A stretch of DNA of 64,000 bases from Microbacterium hydrocarbonoxydans (lineage in GTDB: Bacteria > Actinomycetota > Actinomycetes > Actinomycetales > Microbacteriaceae). The position numbers and the translations under genes were made by a program. The stretch is from NCBI RefSeq assembly GCF_011752045.1, contig NZ_JAAKXW010000005.1, forward strand, positions 248,001 to 312,000, in the 5' to 3' direction. This document shows positions 51,580-60,631 of this stretch, in pieces. The notes under the pieces were generated by a model. It had not been told where the DNA came from, ran no database searches, and saw only the letters and a list, made by a program, of their open reading frames with translations. Positions within the stretch are counted from its first letter, which is position 1. Each line of letters opens with the position of its first letter.

Positions 51580-53741
51580 CGAACCGCCCGGGCGCGGCGG
51601 CGCCGCTGCACCTGGCCCATCGTCCTGTCCTGCAGGTCGACGAGCGGCTCGCCGTCGGCATCCTCGGAGTGCCGCTCCCACACGCCGTCGGCGCCGAGGT
51701 GCCAGGAGCTGGTGCCGGGATCCATCGCGAGGTCGAAGAACTCCTGCAGCTCCCGGAGGTGCGCGGGGTCGGTCACGCGGACGAGGGCCTCGACGCGCCG
51801 GTCGAGGTTGCGGTGCATCATGTCGGCGCTGCCGATGTACACCTGCGGATCGCCGTCGTTGTCGAAGGTGAAGATGCGCGAGTGCTCGAGGTAGCGGCCG
51901 AGGATGCTGCGCACGGTGATGTTGTCGCTGATGCCGGCGAGGTCGGTGCGCAGGCTGCAGATGCCGCGCACCCAGACGTCGACCTTCACTCCGGCCTCGC
52001 TGGCACGGTACAGCGCGTCGATGACCTCCTCGTCGACCATCGAGTTCACCTTGATGCGGATGCGGGCAGGCTTCCCGGCGACGGCGTTGCGCCGCTCGTT
52101 GTCGATCTGGCGGATGAGCCCCTTGCGCAGGTGCAGGGGCGCGACGAGCAGGCGCTTGAACTTCTTCTCGATCGCGTAGCCGCTGAGCTCGTTGAAGAGC
52201 CGGGTGAGGTCCTTGCCGACCTGCGGATCCGTGGTGAAGAGGCCGAAGTCCTCGTAGATGCGGCTCGTCTTCGGGTTGTAGTTGCCGGTGCCGATGTGCG
52301 AGTAGTGGCGCAGCACGCCGTCCTCCTCGCGGATCACCAGGGCGAGCTTGCAGTGCGTCTTCAGGCCCACGAGCCCGTAGACGACGTGCACGCCGGCTTT
52401 CTCCAGCTTGCGCGCCCAGACGATGTTGTTCGCCTCGTCGAATCGGGCCTTCACCTCGACGAGGGCGAGCACCTGCTTGCCGGCCTCGGCGGCGTCGATC
52501 AGCGCCTCGACGATCGGGCTGTCGCCGGAGGTGCGGTACAGCGTCTGCTTGATGGCGAGCACGTGCGGGTCGCGGGCCGCCTGCTCCAGGAAGGCGACGA
52601 CGCTGGTGGTGAACGACTCGTAGGGGTGGTGCACCAGCACGTCCGACTTGCGGATCGCCTTGAAGATGTCGGCGCGGGAGTTGCTCCCGGTGGGCTGGAA
52701 GGCCACGGCCGTGGTCGGCAGGTGCGGCGGGTAGCGCAGGTCGGGGCGGTCGATCCTCGACAGGTCGAACAGTCCCCGCAGATCGAGCGGTCCGGGGAGG
52801 CGGTAGACCTCCTGGTCGGTGATGTCGAGCTCGCGGATCAGGAGGTCCATGGTGACCTCGTCCATGTCCTCGGTGATCTCCAGACGGATCGGCGGGCCGA
52901 ACCGGCGGCGCAGCAGCTCCGCCTCGAGCGCCTGGATGAGGTTCTCGCTCTCGTCCTCCTCGATCACCATGTCCTCGTTGCGGGTGAGGCGGAACGCGTG
53001 GTGGTCGAGCACCTCCATGCCGGGGAAGAGGTCGCCGAGGTGGTTCGCGATGAGCTCCTCGAGGCGGATGAACCGCAGGATCTCGCTGGAGCGGGGCACC
53101 TCCACGAAGCGGGGGAGCATCGGCGGCACCTTCAGGCGCGCGAACTCCTGCCGGCCCGTGCGGGCGTTGCGGATGCGGATGGCGAGGTTCAGCGAGAGCC
53201 CGGAGATGTAGGGGAAGGGGTGGGCGGGGTCGACCGCCAGCGGCATGAGGACCGGGAACACCTGCAGCTGGAAGTACTCGGTGAGCGCGGCCCGCTCGTC
53301 GTCGGTGAGGTCCTCCCATCCGGTGATCTCGATGCCGGCATCCGCCAGCGCGGGCTTGACCAGGCTGGTCCAGGCCCCCGCGTGGCGCAGCTGGAGCGCG
53401 TGGGCCTCCCGGGAGATGTCGGCGAGGGCATCCACGGGGGAGCGGCCGATGTTCGTGGGGACGGCGAGGCCCGTCATGATGCGTCGCTTCAGGCCGGCGA
53501 CGCGGACCATGAAGAACTCGTCGAGGTTGCTCGCGAAGATGGCGAGGAAGTTCGCCCGCTCCAGCTCGGGGAGCGACGGATCCTCGGCGAGCTCCAGCAC
53601 GCGCTGGTTGAACGCCAGCCAGCTCAGCTCGCGGTCCAGGTACCGGTGATCGGGGAGCAGGGAGTCCGGGGCCTCGACGCTGTCGAAGTCATCGTCCTCG
53701 GAGTCCCCGAGTCCGGCGTCGGCGAGTGCGGGATCGATCAT
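51576..53741 (-). CDS. ppk: Polyphosphate kinase 1
   Basis: Makes inorganic polyphosphate from ATP. The 721-residue protein has the N domain starting [19 protein letters not shown], a head domain, and two C-terminal PLD-like domains with the autophosphorylated His (about 482) in [12 protein letters not shown] and the second [20 protein letters not shown] 53741 is preferred; ATG 53750 would add three residues. A degenerate Pho-like repeat (GTTCACA at 53781-53775) and a 17-bp palindrome (53779-53795) lie upstream. Coupled to mutT1. Confidence 0.95.
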   Translation of the reverse strand: MIDPALADAGLGDSEDDDFDSVEAPDSLLPDHRYLDRELSWLAFNQRVLELAEDPSLPELERANFLAIFASNLDEFFMVRVAGLKRRIMTGLAVPTNIGRSPVDALADISREAHALQLRHAGAWTSLVKPALADAGIEITGWEDLTDDERAALTEYFQLQVFPVLMPLAVDPAHPFPYISGLSLNLAIRIRNARTGRQEFARLKVPPMLPRFVEVPRSSEILRFIRLEELIANHLGDLFPGMEVLDHHAFRLTRNEDMVIEEDESENLIQALEAELLRRRFGPPIRLEITEDMDEVTMDLLIRELDITDQEVYRLPGPLDLRGLFDLSRIDRPDLRYPPHLPTTAVAFQPTGSNSRADIFKAIRKSDVLVHHPYESFTTSVVAFLEQAARDPHVLAIKQTLYRTSGDSPIVEALIDAAEAGKQVLALVEVKARFDEANNIVWARKLEKAGVHVVYGLVGLKTHCKLALVIREEDGVLRHYSHIGTGNYNPKTSRIYEDFGLFTTDPQVGKDLTRLFNELSGYAIEKKFKRLLVAPLHLRKGLIRQIDNERRNAVAGKPARIRIKVNSMVDEEVIDALYRASEAGVKVDVWVRGICSLRTDLAGISDNITVRSILGRYLEHSRIFTFDNDGDPQVYIGSADMMHRNLDRRVEALVRVTDPAHLRELQEFFDLAMDPGTSSWHLGADGVWERHSEDADGEPLVDLQDRTMGQVQRRRRARAVR

Positions 53742-53778
53742 GGGGTACATCTAAGCACCGTGAGGTGTCACTCGTGTG

Positions 53779-53795
53779 AACGGAACGGTTCCGTT
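53779..53795. promoter_or_regulatory. Palindrome between glnR and ppk
   Basis: AACGGAAC-G-GTTCCGTT is a perfect 8-bp inverted repeat around one base. It covers the glnR stop codon and sits 38 bp before the ppk start, where an operator would be expected. The binding protein is unknown. Confidence 0.4.
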
Positions 53796-54477
53796 ACCGC
53801 GCCGGTGTCACCGTCTCGTCGTCGTACACGTTGAACCGGTAGCCCACGTTGCGGACGGTGCCGATGATCTGCTCCTGGTCGCCGAGCTTGGCGCGCAGGC
53901 GCCGCACGTGGACGTCGACCGTCCTCGTGCCGCCGAAGTAGTCGTAGCCCCACACCTCGCTGAGGAGCTGCTCCCGCGTGAACACGCGGGAGGGGTGCGT
54001 CGCCAGGAAGTGCAGCAGCTGGAACTCCTTGTAGGTGAGATCCAGAGGCTTGCCGTGCAGCCTGGCCGAGTAGGACTGCTCGTCGATGGTGATGCCCGAG
54101 GCCTGCACGCGCACGGGTTCGGAGACCTCGTCGCGCCGGGCGAGGGCGAGGCGGACCCTGGCGTCCGCCTCGGCGGGCCCGGCCGTGGCGAGGATGACGT
54201 CGTCGACGCCCCAGTCCGCGGACAGCGCGCTCATGCCGCCCTCTGTTACGACGAGCAGCAGCGGCGCGTCCTGACCGGTCGCCCGCAGCAGCCGGCACAG
54301 CGACTTGGCTCCGACGAGATCCTGGCGTCCGTCGACGATGACGATGTCGTACTCGGGGGCGTTCACGAGCTGCGCGGGCTCGGCCGGGATCTGGCGGACG
54401 CGGTGGCTGAGAAGCTCCAGGGCGGGCAGGACCGGCTCCGAGATCGGAGCATGGGTCAAGACCAGGACCAGGGCCAC
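53794..54477 (-). CDS. glnR: OmpR-family nitrogen regulator GlnR
   Basis: A 227-residue response-regulator-like protein closely resembling actinobacterial GlnR, the activator/repressor of glutamine synthetase and ammonium uptake genes. The receiver (about 1-120) has [30 protein letters not shown] (Asp44/Asp49) and [19 protein letters not shown]; the winged helix (about 135-225) ends [10 protein letters not shown] after [29 protein letters not shown]. In known GlnR proteins the Asp is not phosphorylated but stabilises a dimer. GTG 54477 is chosen for GGAAGGA upstream. No partner kinase is adjacent. Confidence 0.9.
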   Translation of the reverse strand: MALVLVLTHAPISEPVLPALELLSHRVRQIPAEPAQLVNAPEYDIVIVDGRQDLVGAKSLCRLLRATGQDAPLLLVVTEGGMSALSADWGVDDVILATAGPAEADARVRLALARRDEVSEPVRVQASGITIDEQSYSARLHGKPLDLTYKEFQLLHFLATHPSRVFTREQLLSEVWGYDYFGGTRTVDVHVRRLRAKLGDQEQIIGTVRNVGYRFNVYDDETVTPAR

Positions 54478-54537
54478 GCGCGTTCCTTCCGGGCGGTTGT
54501 CGACGCCGTGCCGCCATGATACCGGGACGGGATGGGC

Positions 54538-54543
54538 CACAAT
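54538..54543 (+). promoter_or_regulatory. -10 element of leaderless promoter for the 54550 gene
   Basis: CACAAT, 6 nt (GGAGTC), then ATG 54550. It lies in the 72-bp gap shared with the divergent glnR. Confidence 0.45.
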
Positions 54544-54549
54544 GGAGTC

Positions 54550-54840
54550 ATGTCGGAACCAGCACTCGCACCGCGCAACGCCGCCCTCGGCGTGATCGTC
54601 GTGTGGGCGGCGGCCTTCCTCGCCTCCGTCGCCGTCGGCATCTTCGTCCCCGGGGAATGGCGCGTCCCGTGGCTCCTCGTCACCTTCGGGGGAGTCGTGC
54701 TGCTGTCGTTCGCCGTGCAGCTCTGGTACGGCCTCACCGAGGGGTTCATCCTCCGCGTGGCGGGGAGCGTGACCGGCGCCCTGCTGCTGATGGGCATCAT
54801 CTCCGTCGGCTTCGGGCTGGCTGCGCTGGCATCGGCCTGA
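54550..54840 (+). CDS. Small membrane protein, three helices
   Basis: A 96-residue protein with three hydrophobic segments (about 12-35, 42-62, 72-95) joined by short loops; [10 protein letters not shown] and [11 protein letters not shown] separate them. No signal peptide or enzymatic residues. I recognise it only as the kind of small actinobacterial membrane protein often found between glnR and the nitrobindin-like gene. It has its own promoter and leads the run to ygfZ. Confidence 0.75.
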   Translation: MSEPALAPRNAALGVIVVWAAAFLASVAVGIFVPGEWRVPWLLVTFGGVVLLSFAVQLWYGLTEGFILRVAGSVTGALLLMGIISVGFGLAALASA

Positions 54841-54881
54841 CGGAGCCTGTCACCGGATCGCCGCACCGCCCTCGACGGGGG

Positions 54882-54887
54882 TAATGT
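54882..54887 (+). promoter_or_regulatory. -10 element before the 37-residue gene
   Basis: TAATGT is followed by 7 nt (GGGGGAC) and ATG 54895. The GGGGGA could alternatively serve as a ribosome site on a longer transcript. Confidence 0.45.
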
Positions 54888-54894
54888 GGGGGAC

Positions 54895-55008
54895 ATGGAT
54901 CTCGTCGCGCTCGAATTCTTCTTCATCGGCCTCCTCGGCCTCGCGAGCCTTGCGATCGCCTTCGTCTCGGTCGTGGTGCTGCGCAACCTCTTCCGCGGCC
55001 AGCGCTGA
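54895..55008 (+). CDS. Single-helix membrane microprotein, 37 residues
   Basis: ATG 54895 opens a 37-codon frame: MDLVALEFFFIGLLG, ASLAIAFVSVVVLRN, LFRGQR. The acidic start, a single 25-residue hydrophobic helix and a basic end give an N-out/C-in topology. G/C bias at third positions is as in neighbouring genes, and its stop lies 4 bp before the next ATG, which supports it being real. The function is unknown. Confidence 0.65.
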   Translation: MDLVALEFFFIGLLGLASLAIAFVSVVVLRNLFRGQR

Positions 55009-55012
55009 GCTC

Positions 55013-55612
55013 ATGCTCGAGCTGCCCACCGACCTTCCCGCAGACCTGGCGCCGCTCGCCTGGCTGATCGGCGTCTGGGAGGGCACCGGGGTCATCGACT
55101 ATCCGATCGGCGACGCCCGCTTCCAGGGCGAGTTCACGCACCGAGTGAGCTTCAGCCATGACGGCGGCCCCTTCCTGAACTACGCCGCGACGGCGACCTA
55201 CACCGGCGACGGCTCGTCGGCGATCCCGCTGGTGGCGGAGACTGGGTTCTGGCGGCTGGTCCGGCCGCTCACACCGGCGGATTCCGGACCGGCGCTTCTT
55301 CCGCCGGTCGCCGATCCGGTGCCGCGGACGGTCGACGAGGTCGAGGAGCTGCGGACGGAGTCCGGCGGCTTCCCGCTCGAGGTCTCGGTCGTCCACTCGG
55401 ACGGCATCCTGGAGCTGTACCTCGGCGAGGTCAACGGCCCGCGCATCGACATCGCCTCCGATGCGGTCGTCCGCGGCGCGAACTCGAAGAACTACAGCGC
55501 CGCATCGCGCATGTACGGACTCGTCGACGGCCACCTGCTCTGGGCGTGGGACATCGCCGCCTTCGGCACCCCGCTGCGCTCGCACGCCTCGGCGCGGCTG
55601 GCGCGCGTCTGA
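55013..55612 (+). CDS. Nitrobindin-like FABP-fold heme protein
   Basis: A 199-residue beta-barrel protein of the DUF1794/nitrobindin family (Rv0813c type). The diagnostic IGVWEGTGV is at about 19-27; TGFWRLVRP, LELYLGEVNGPRID and the C-terminal MYGLVDGHLLWAWDIAA carry the proximal region. Bacterial nitrobindins bind ferric heme and isomerise peroxynitrite; the coordinating His is less certain here. The gene is 4 bp behind the microprotein and 17 bp before ygfZ. Confidence 0.85.
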   Translation: MLELPTDLPADLAPLAWLIGVWEGTGVIDYPIGDARFQGEFTHRVSFSHDGGPFLNYAATATYTGDGSSAIPLVAETGFWRLVRPLTPADSGPALLPPVADPVPRTVDEVEELRTESGGFPLEVSVVHSDGILELYLGEVNGPRIDIASDAVVRGANSKNYSAASRMYGLVDGHLLWAWDIAAFGTPLRSHASARLARV

Positions 55613-55629
55613 GTGAGCGGAGTTCCGAC

Positions 55630-56751
55630 ATGACCGGGTTTCAGGACCTCGACGGCGCCGTGAGCGGGGAGCACGGCATCGACCACTTCGGCGACGTCTT
55701 CCGCGAGCAGCGCCGGCTGTCCGCGGGAACGGCGCTCGCGCCGCTCGGCGACAGGATCGTCATCGAGGTGGCCGGCCCCGAGCGTCTCGGCTGGCTGGAC
55801 TCGATCACCTCGCAGGCGGTCGGCAGGCTCGCGCCCGGGGAGAGCACCGAGCTGCTCGTGCTCGACCCCCAGGGGCGGGTGGAGCACGCGGCCGGCGTCC
55901 TCGACGACGGCGCCTCCACCTGGCTGATCGCGGATGCCGCCGACGCGGAGCCGCTCGCGACGTGGCTCCTGCGCATGAGATTCCGCACGCAGGCCACGGT
56001 GACGCTGCGTCCCGAGCTCGCCCTGGTCGGCTTCATAGACGGCGGGCCGGCGGCGGCCGCCGCCACCGCGGCGTCCGCCGCGCCGAACGGCGTCCCGCTC
56101 GTCTGGGCCGATCCGTGGCAGCGGGTCAGCGCCGGCGGGCACCAGTACGCCGAGGTGGACGAGCATCCGGGTGCCGCGTTCGCATGGCGGGTCGCCGTGC
56201 TCGAGCCGGATGCCGCAGACGCGCTCGCCGCCGGCCTGGCGCCCGAGGAGCGCGCCGGTCTCCTGGCGGCCGAGGCCCTGCGCATCGCCGCCTGGCGTCC
56301 GCGCTGGGCGTCCGAGGTCGACGACCGCTCGCTGCCGCACGAGGCGGACTGGATCCGCACCGCGGTGCATCTGAGCAAGGGCTGCTACCGGGGTCAGGAG
56401 ACCGTCGCCAAGGTGCACAATCTCGGTCACCCGCCTCGCCGCCTCGCCGCTCTCCACCTCGACGGCAGCGACGCCGTGCTCCCCGCACCGGGCGACCTCG
56501 TGCTCGCCGGCGAGGACGAGGTCGGCCGCATCACGTCCGTCGCCCGTCACCACGAGGAGGGGCCGATCGCGCTCGCGATCCTCTCCCGCCGCGCACCGGC
56601 CGGGGACCTGGTGGTGCGCGCCGAGGGCGCGGACATCGCGGCATCCCAGCAGGTGATCGTTCCGGCGGACGCCGGGGCCACCGCCGACGTGCCGCGCCTG
56701 ACGCGCCTGTCGCGCCGGCCTTCCGCACCGGATCCCAGAGCCGGAGCCTGA
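55630..56751 (+). CDS. ygfZ: Folate-binding protein YgfZ
   Basis: A 373-residue protein related to the T-protein of the glycine cleavage system and involved in repair or assembly of iron-sulfur enzymes. The signature KGCYRGQETVAK lies at about 257-268 with the conserved cysteine. The first half has ERLGWLDSITSQAVGRLAPGE, the folate-binding fold. ATG 55630 is preceded by GCGGAG. The stop TGA and the convergent methyltransferase stop abut as TGATCA. Confidence 0.9.
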   Translation: MTGFQDLDGAVSGEHGIDHFGDVFREQRRLSAGTALAPLGDRIVIEVAGPERLGWLDSITSQAVGRLAPGESTELLVLDPQGRVEHAAGVLDDGASTWLIADAADAEPLATWLLRMRFRTQATVTLRPELALVGFIDGGPAAAAATAASAAPNGVPLVWADPWQRVSAGGHQYAEVDEHPGAAFAWRVAVLEPDAADALAAGLAPEERAGLLAAEALRIAAWRPRWASEVDDRSLPHEADWIRTAVHLSKGCYRGQETVAKVHNLGHPPRRLAALHLDGSDAVLPAPGDLVLAGEDEVGRITSVARHHEEGPIALAILSRRAPAGDLVVRAEGADIAASQQVIVPADAGATADVPRLTRLSRRPSAPDPRAGA

Positions 56752-57576
56752 TCAGCCGAGGGGCGCCACAGCCTCCCACGGAAGGGTGAGCTCGCCGAGC
56801 CGCCAGCGGCTGCGCCCGCCCTGCACCGGCCAGCCCTGTGCGCGCAGTGCGGCGACGGCGGCGAGGAAGCGCTGCGTCGCGCCGAACGTCGACAGCGGCG
56901 CCGCGCGGGCCCACTCCCGGTCGAGGTCCGTCAGCAGCACATGCACCCTCTCGCCGGGCACGTTCCGGTGGATCAGCGCCTTCGGCAGTCGCTCGGCGAC
57001 GATGCTCGGCTGCTCGAGCTCTGCCAGGCGCAGGGAGATCGTGAAGCGCGACGGCGTGCCGTCCGGGAGCACGTCCACCCAGGACGCCACGCGGCCGATC
57101 TCGTCGCACGTGCCCTCGACGAGGAGGCCGCGGGGAGCGAGTCGCGCGGCCATCGTCCGCCAGGCGCCGGGGACATCCCTCTCCTCGTACTGGCGCAGCA
57201 CGTTCATGGCCCTGATCACCGCGGGGCGCCGCCCGGCGGGAAGGGGGATCTCGAAGCCGCCGCGGGCGAAGGACACCCGGAGGTCCGGGGCGAAGGAGGT
57301 GCGTCCGGCGCGCACTTCGGCGAGCTGGGCGTCGGCGGTCGCCACGCGTGCCGGGTCGATCTCGAGGCCGCGGACCTCGGCATCCGTCCGCACGTGCCGC
57401 AGCCGCGTCGCCAGCTCGAACGCGGTGACGCCGCTGGCGCCGTAGCCGAGGTCGATGACGAGCGGGTCGGCGGCGCGGCGGAAGGCCTCGGATGCGGCGA
57501 TCCAGCGGTCGTTGCGGCGCAGCCGGTTCGTCCCGGTCGTGCCGCGGGTCGGCCGGCCGAGGGGAGATGACGCCAT
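56752..57576 (-). CDS. Class I SAM-dependent methyltransferase
   Basis: A 274-residue protein with a Rossmann methyltransferase core: motif I VIDLGYGASGVTAFELA (about 40-56), motif II VRGLEIDPARV, and a motif resembling VIRAMNVLRQY at the catalytic edge. The C-terminal region (about 195-274) is less conserved and ends WRLGELTLPWEAVAPLG. The substrate is unknown. It stands alone between ygfZ (convergent) and gpmA (divergent). Confidence 0.82.
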   Translation of the reverse strand: MASSPLGRPTRGTTGTNRLRRNDRWIAASEAFRRAADPLVIDLGYGASGVTAFELATRLRHVRTDAEVRGLEIDPARVATADAQLAEVRAGRTSFAPDLRVSFARGGFEIPLPAGRRPAVIRAMNVLRQYEERDVPGAWRTMAARLAPRGLLVEGTCDEIGRVASWVDVLPDGTPSRFTISLRLAELEQPSIVAERLPKALIHRNVPGERVHVLLTDLDREWARAAPLSTFGATQRFLAAVAALRAQGWPVQGGRSRWRLGELTLPWEAVAPLG

Positions 57577-57623
57577 GCGTCAATCCTCGCAGGCTCAGGG
57601 ACCGGCCCCGCGACGTCCGTCGA

Positions 57624-57629
57624 TAAACT
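57624..57629 (+). promoter_or_regulatory. -10 element of leaderless gpmA promoter
   Basis: TAAACT, 6 nt (GGCCCC), then ATG 57636. No Shine-Dalgarno. Confidence 0.6.
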
Positions 57630-57635
57630 GGCCCC

Positions 57636-58385
57636 ATGACAGCGACGCGCACCCTGATCCTGCTCCGCCACGGCCGGAGCGAGTGGAACGAACTGAACCT
57701 CTTCACCGGCTGGGTGGACGTCCGCCTGAACGAGCAGGGCGAGCGGGAGGCGCGCCGCGGCGGCGAGCTGCTCGCCGAGTCCGGCATCCTGCCCGACGTG
57801 CTGCACACCTCGCTGCTGAGCCGTGCGATCCAGACCGCGAACATCGCGCTCGACGCCGCCGATCGCCTGTGGATCCCGGTGACCCGCTCCTGGCGCCTGA
57901 ACGAGCGCCACTACGGCGCGCTGCAGGGCAAGGACAAGGCCGAGACGCTCGAGCAGTTCGGTCCCGAGCAGTTCCAGCTGTGGCGCCGCTCCTTCGATGT
58001 GCCGCCGCCGCCCCTCGACGACGACAGCGAGTTCAGCCAGGTCGCCGACCCGCGCTACGCCGGCATCGACGGCGAGGTGCCCCGCACCGAGTCCCTGAAG
58101 CTCGTCATCGACCGCCTCCTCCCGTACTGGGAGAGCGCGATCGTCCCCGACCTCGAGGCCGGCAAGACCGTGCTCGTCACCGCCCACGGGAACTCGCTGC
58201 GCGGCCTCGTGAAGCACCTCGAGGGCATCAGCGACGAGGACATCGCCGAGCTGAACATCCCCACCGGCATCCCGCTGGTCTACGAGCTCGACGAGAACAA
58301 CGTCCCCACCGCTCCCGGCCGCTACCTCGACCCGGAGGCCGCGGCCGCCGGAGCCGCCGCGGTCGCCGCACAGGGCAAGAAGTAG
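57636..58385 (+). CDS. gpmA: 2,3-bisphosphoglycerate-dependent phosphoglycerate mutase
   Basis: Glycolytic interconversion of 3- and 2-phosphoglycerate. The 249-residue protein has [23 protein letters not shown] with the phosphorylated His, [12 protein letters not shown], and [11 protein letters not shown] with the second catalytic His. In mycobacteria gpm1 also directly precedes senX3-regX3, as here apart from phoU. The last codons are copied: GCACAGGGCAAGAAG at 58368-58382 recurs at 58397-58411, a 29-bp period duplication spanning the stop. Confidence 0.97.
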   Translation: MTATRTLILLRHGRSEWNELNLFTGWVDVRLNEQGEREARRGGELLAESGILPDVLHTSLLSRAIQTANIALDAADRLWIPVTRSWRLNERHYGALQGKDKAETLEQFGPEQFQLWRRSFDVPPPPLDDDSEFSQVADPRYAGIDGEVPRTESLKLVIDRLLPYWESAIVPDLEAGKTVLVTAHGNSLRGLVKHLEGISDEDIAELNIPTGIPLVYELDENNVPTAPGRYLDPEAAAAGAAAVAAQGKK

Positions 58386-58417
58386 GCGCCGGAGGCGCAC
58401 AGGGCAAGAAGCAAGCC

Positions 58418-58465
58418 GACACGACGAAGGCCGGATGCTGTTCAGCATCCGGCCTTCGTCGTGTC
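58418..58465. terminator. Bidirectional terminator between gpmA and phoU
   Basis: Perfect 22-bp arms, GACACGACGAAGGCCGGATGCT without its last base counted as the left arm (58418-58439) and its complement at 58444-58465, around GTTC. It starts 33 bases past gpmA and ends 10 bases before the phoU stop, so it can serve both convergent genes. Confidence 0.88.
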
Positions 58466-58474
58466 AGCGGGGGC

Positions 58475-59185
58475 TCAGGCGTGCCCGTGCTCCTGCTGGA
58501 TCTGCTCCTGCTGCTCGATGACCAGGGCGATGTCCTGCTCGGCCACGTGCCAGTCGCCGGTTGCGAGGTAGACGACCTTCTTCGCCACCGCGACCGCGTG
58601 GTCGGCGAAGCGCTCGTGGTAGCGGCTGGCGAGCGTCGCGTCGACGGTCGCCGTCGCCTCGCCCTTCCAGTTGTCGCTGAGGACCTTCTCGAACACGCTT
58701 GCATGCAGCTCGTCGATGTCGTCGTCGGTGTTGCGGATGGTGTCGGCGAGGCGCAGGTCCTGCGTGCGCAGCAGCTCGGAGAGCGTGCGGGCGATCTCGA
58801 CGTCCAGCTCGCCCATCTTGGTGAAGGTGCCCTTGAGGCCCTTCGGGACCGCGCGCTCCGGGAAGCGCAGGCGCGCCAGCTGGGCGATGTGCTCGGACAT
58901 GTCGCCCATGCGCTCGAGCGAGGCGCTCACCCGCAGCGCCGTGACGACGATGCGCAGGTCGCGGGCCACCGGCTGCTGACGCGCGAGGATCTCGATGGCC
59001 TGCTCGTCGAGGGTGACGGCGAGTTCGTCGATCTTCGCGTCGTCGGCGATGACCTCCTCGGCCAGGGCGACATCGCTCGTCGCGAACGCACGGGTCGCCT
59101 TGTCGATCGAGACCGTGACGAGGTCGGCGATCTCGACAAGGCGGGACTGCAGGTCCTCGAGGGACTGGTGGAAGACTTCGCGCAT
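58475..59185 (-). CDS. phoU: Phosphate regulon modulator PhoU
   Basis: A 236-residue all-helical protein with two PhoU repeats. It links PstSCAB to the sensor kinase and keeps the regulon off when phosphate is plentiful. MREVFHQSLEDLQSRLVEIADLV and the metal-site segments DAKIDELAV and DDDIDELHASVF are typical; the tail is Gln/Glu-rich. Divergent from senX3 across a 222-bp gap that contains a GTTAACC half-site (59313-59307) on its upstream side. Confidence 0.95.
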   Translation of the reverse strand: MREVFHQSLEDLQSRLVEIADLVTVSIDKATRAFATSDVALAEEVIADDAKIDELAVTLDEQAIEILARQQPVARDLRIVVTALRVSASLERMGDMSEHIAQLARLRFPERAVPKGLKGTFTKMGELDVEIARTLSELLRTQDLRLADTIRNTDDDIDELHASVFEKVLSDNWKGEATATVDATLASRYHERFADHAVAVAKKVVYLATGDWHVAEQDIALVIEQQEQIQQEHGHA

Positions 59186-59395
59186 GGTGGGCGCAACCTT
59201 TCGTTCGGGTCTCGGCGTCAGCGGCCGGCGCGAGACGGCTGGGTCGTCCGCACGGGAGGGGAGGACCGCGCTCCCGCACAGGCCCGAAGCGATTGTCCGC
59301 CCCGAAGGTTAACGAACGGTGCCCAGCACGTGAATAGTACTTCTCGCGTTCCCGTCCGGGGGCGAGAACCCGCCGGAGCACGGGTGAACGCACTC

Positions 59396-59401
59396 TACGC
59401 T
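59396..59401 (+). promoter_or_regulatory. -10 element of leaderless senX3 promoter
   Basis: TACGCT, 6 nt (GGTGAC), then ATG 59408. A GGTGAAC half-site (59383-59389), the complement of GTTCACC, lies just upstream and could allow RegX3 feedback. Confidence 0.6.
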
Positions 59402-59407
59402 GGTGAC

Positions 59408-60631
59408 ATGACCCTGCCCCAGATCGCGCTCTTCGCGCTGGCCGTCGGGATGCTGATCGGTGTCGGCATGTCCCTCCTGGTCGTCTGGGCGTACCGCACC
59501 AGGGCGCGCTTCGCAGGGGAGACGTCGACGGTCGTCCCCGACGGCGTCGCCGACGTCCTGGGCAGCATGGACGACGCGGCCTGCGTCGTCGACGCCTCGG
59601 GCCTGGTGCTCGCGGCCTCGAAGGCCGCCGCCCGGTTCGGCATCGAGGTCGGCGCGGCGCTGGAGAACCCGGAGCTGCGCCAGCTCGTCCGTGGCGTCCG
59701 CAGCACGGGGGCGTCTGCGACCGAGTCCCTGCGGATCACCCGGGGCGGTCTGAGCCTCGACCCCAGGCTCGTCTCCGCGCGCGCGAGTGCGATCAGCCCG
59801 CGGATGTCGCTGCTGATCATCCGCGACGTCACCGAGCAGGAGCGCCTCGACCAGATGCGGCGCGACTTCGTGGCGAACACCAGTCATGAGCTGAAGACGC
59901 CGGTCGGCGCGGTGACCCTGCTGGCGGAGGCGATCGAATCGGCCGCCGACGACCCTGCGCAGGTCCGGATCTTCGCCGCCCGCATCTCCGCGGAGGCGTC
60001 ACGACTCGGGCAGCTCACAGGCCGCATCATGAGCCTGTCGCGCCTGCAGGCGGACGACGCCATCTCCGACGTGCGTCCCGTGTCCATCGACGAGGTGATC
60101 GCCGCCTCCATCGAGGCGCACGTCGTGCAGGCCGATTCCGCCGGAGTGGAGCTCGCCCGCGGCGGCGACCGCGGCGTCTGGGTCCGCGGAGACTCGCAGA
60201 TCCTCATCGAGGCGATCGGGAACCTCATCGCCAACGCGATCGTGTACTCCCCGAATGGCTCCCGGGTCGGGATCGGCGTGCGGGCCGACGACGACGTGGT
60301 GGAGATCGCCGTCTCCGACCAGGGCATCGGCATCGCCGAGGGGGATCGGGAGCGCATCTTCGAGCGCTTCTACCGCGCCGACGAGGCGCGCTCCCGGCGA
60401 ACGGGAGGCACCGGCCTGGGCCTCTCGATCGTCAAGCACGCCACGCAGCGGCACGGCGGCGAGGTGCGGCTGTGGTCGCGGCCCGGCCGCGGCTCCACCT
60501 TCACCGTCCGGCTTCCGAGGATCGATGCTCCCGCGAGTGTCGACAAGGACAAGAAGAGCAAGAAGAAGAAGCGCGAGCGCAAGGCGGCGAAGTCCGACCC
60601 CGCACGCGTCCGAAACGGAGAGAGCGCATGA
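59408..60631 (+). CDS. senX3: Phosphate sensor histidine kinase SenX3
   Basis: A 407-residue sensor kinase: one N-terminal helix (about 5-28), a PAS-like domain (about 45-140), the phospho-acceptor His160 in FVANTSHELKTPVGAV, and an HATPase domain with NLIANAIVYSP, DQGIGIAEGDRERIFERFYRAD and TGGTGLGLSIVKH. A lysine-rich tail (DKDKKSKKKKRERK) follows. Adjacent gpmA, phoU and regX3 give the SenX3 assignment. It has no large extracellular loop, consistent with sensing through Pst/PhoU. Confidence 0.93.
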   Translation: MTLPQIALFALAVGMLIGVGMSLLVVWAYRTRARFAGETSTVVPDGVADVLGSMDDAACVVDASGLVLAASKAAARFGIEVGAALENPELRQLVRGVRSTGASATESLRITRGGLSLDPRLVSARASAISPRMSLLIIRDVTEQERLDQMRRDFVANTSHELKTPVGAVTLLAEAIESAADDPAQVRIFAARISAEASRLGQLTGRIMSLSRLQADDAISDVRPVSIDEVIAASIEAHVVQADSAGVELARGGDRGVWVRGDSQILIEAIGNLIANAIVYSPNGSRVGIGVRADDDVVEIAVSDQGIGIAEGDRERIFERFYRADEARSRRTGGTGLGLSIVKHATQRHGGEVRLWSRPGRGSTFTVRLPRIDAPASVDKDKKSKKKKRERKAAKSDPARVRNGESA

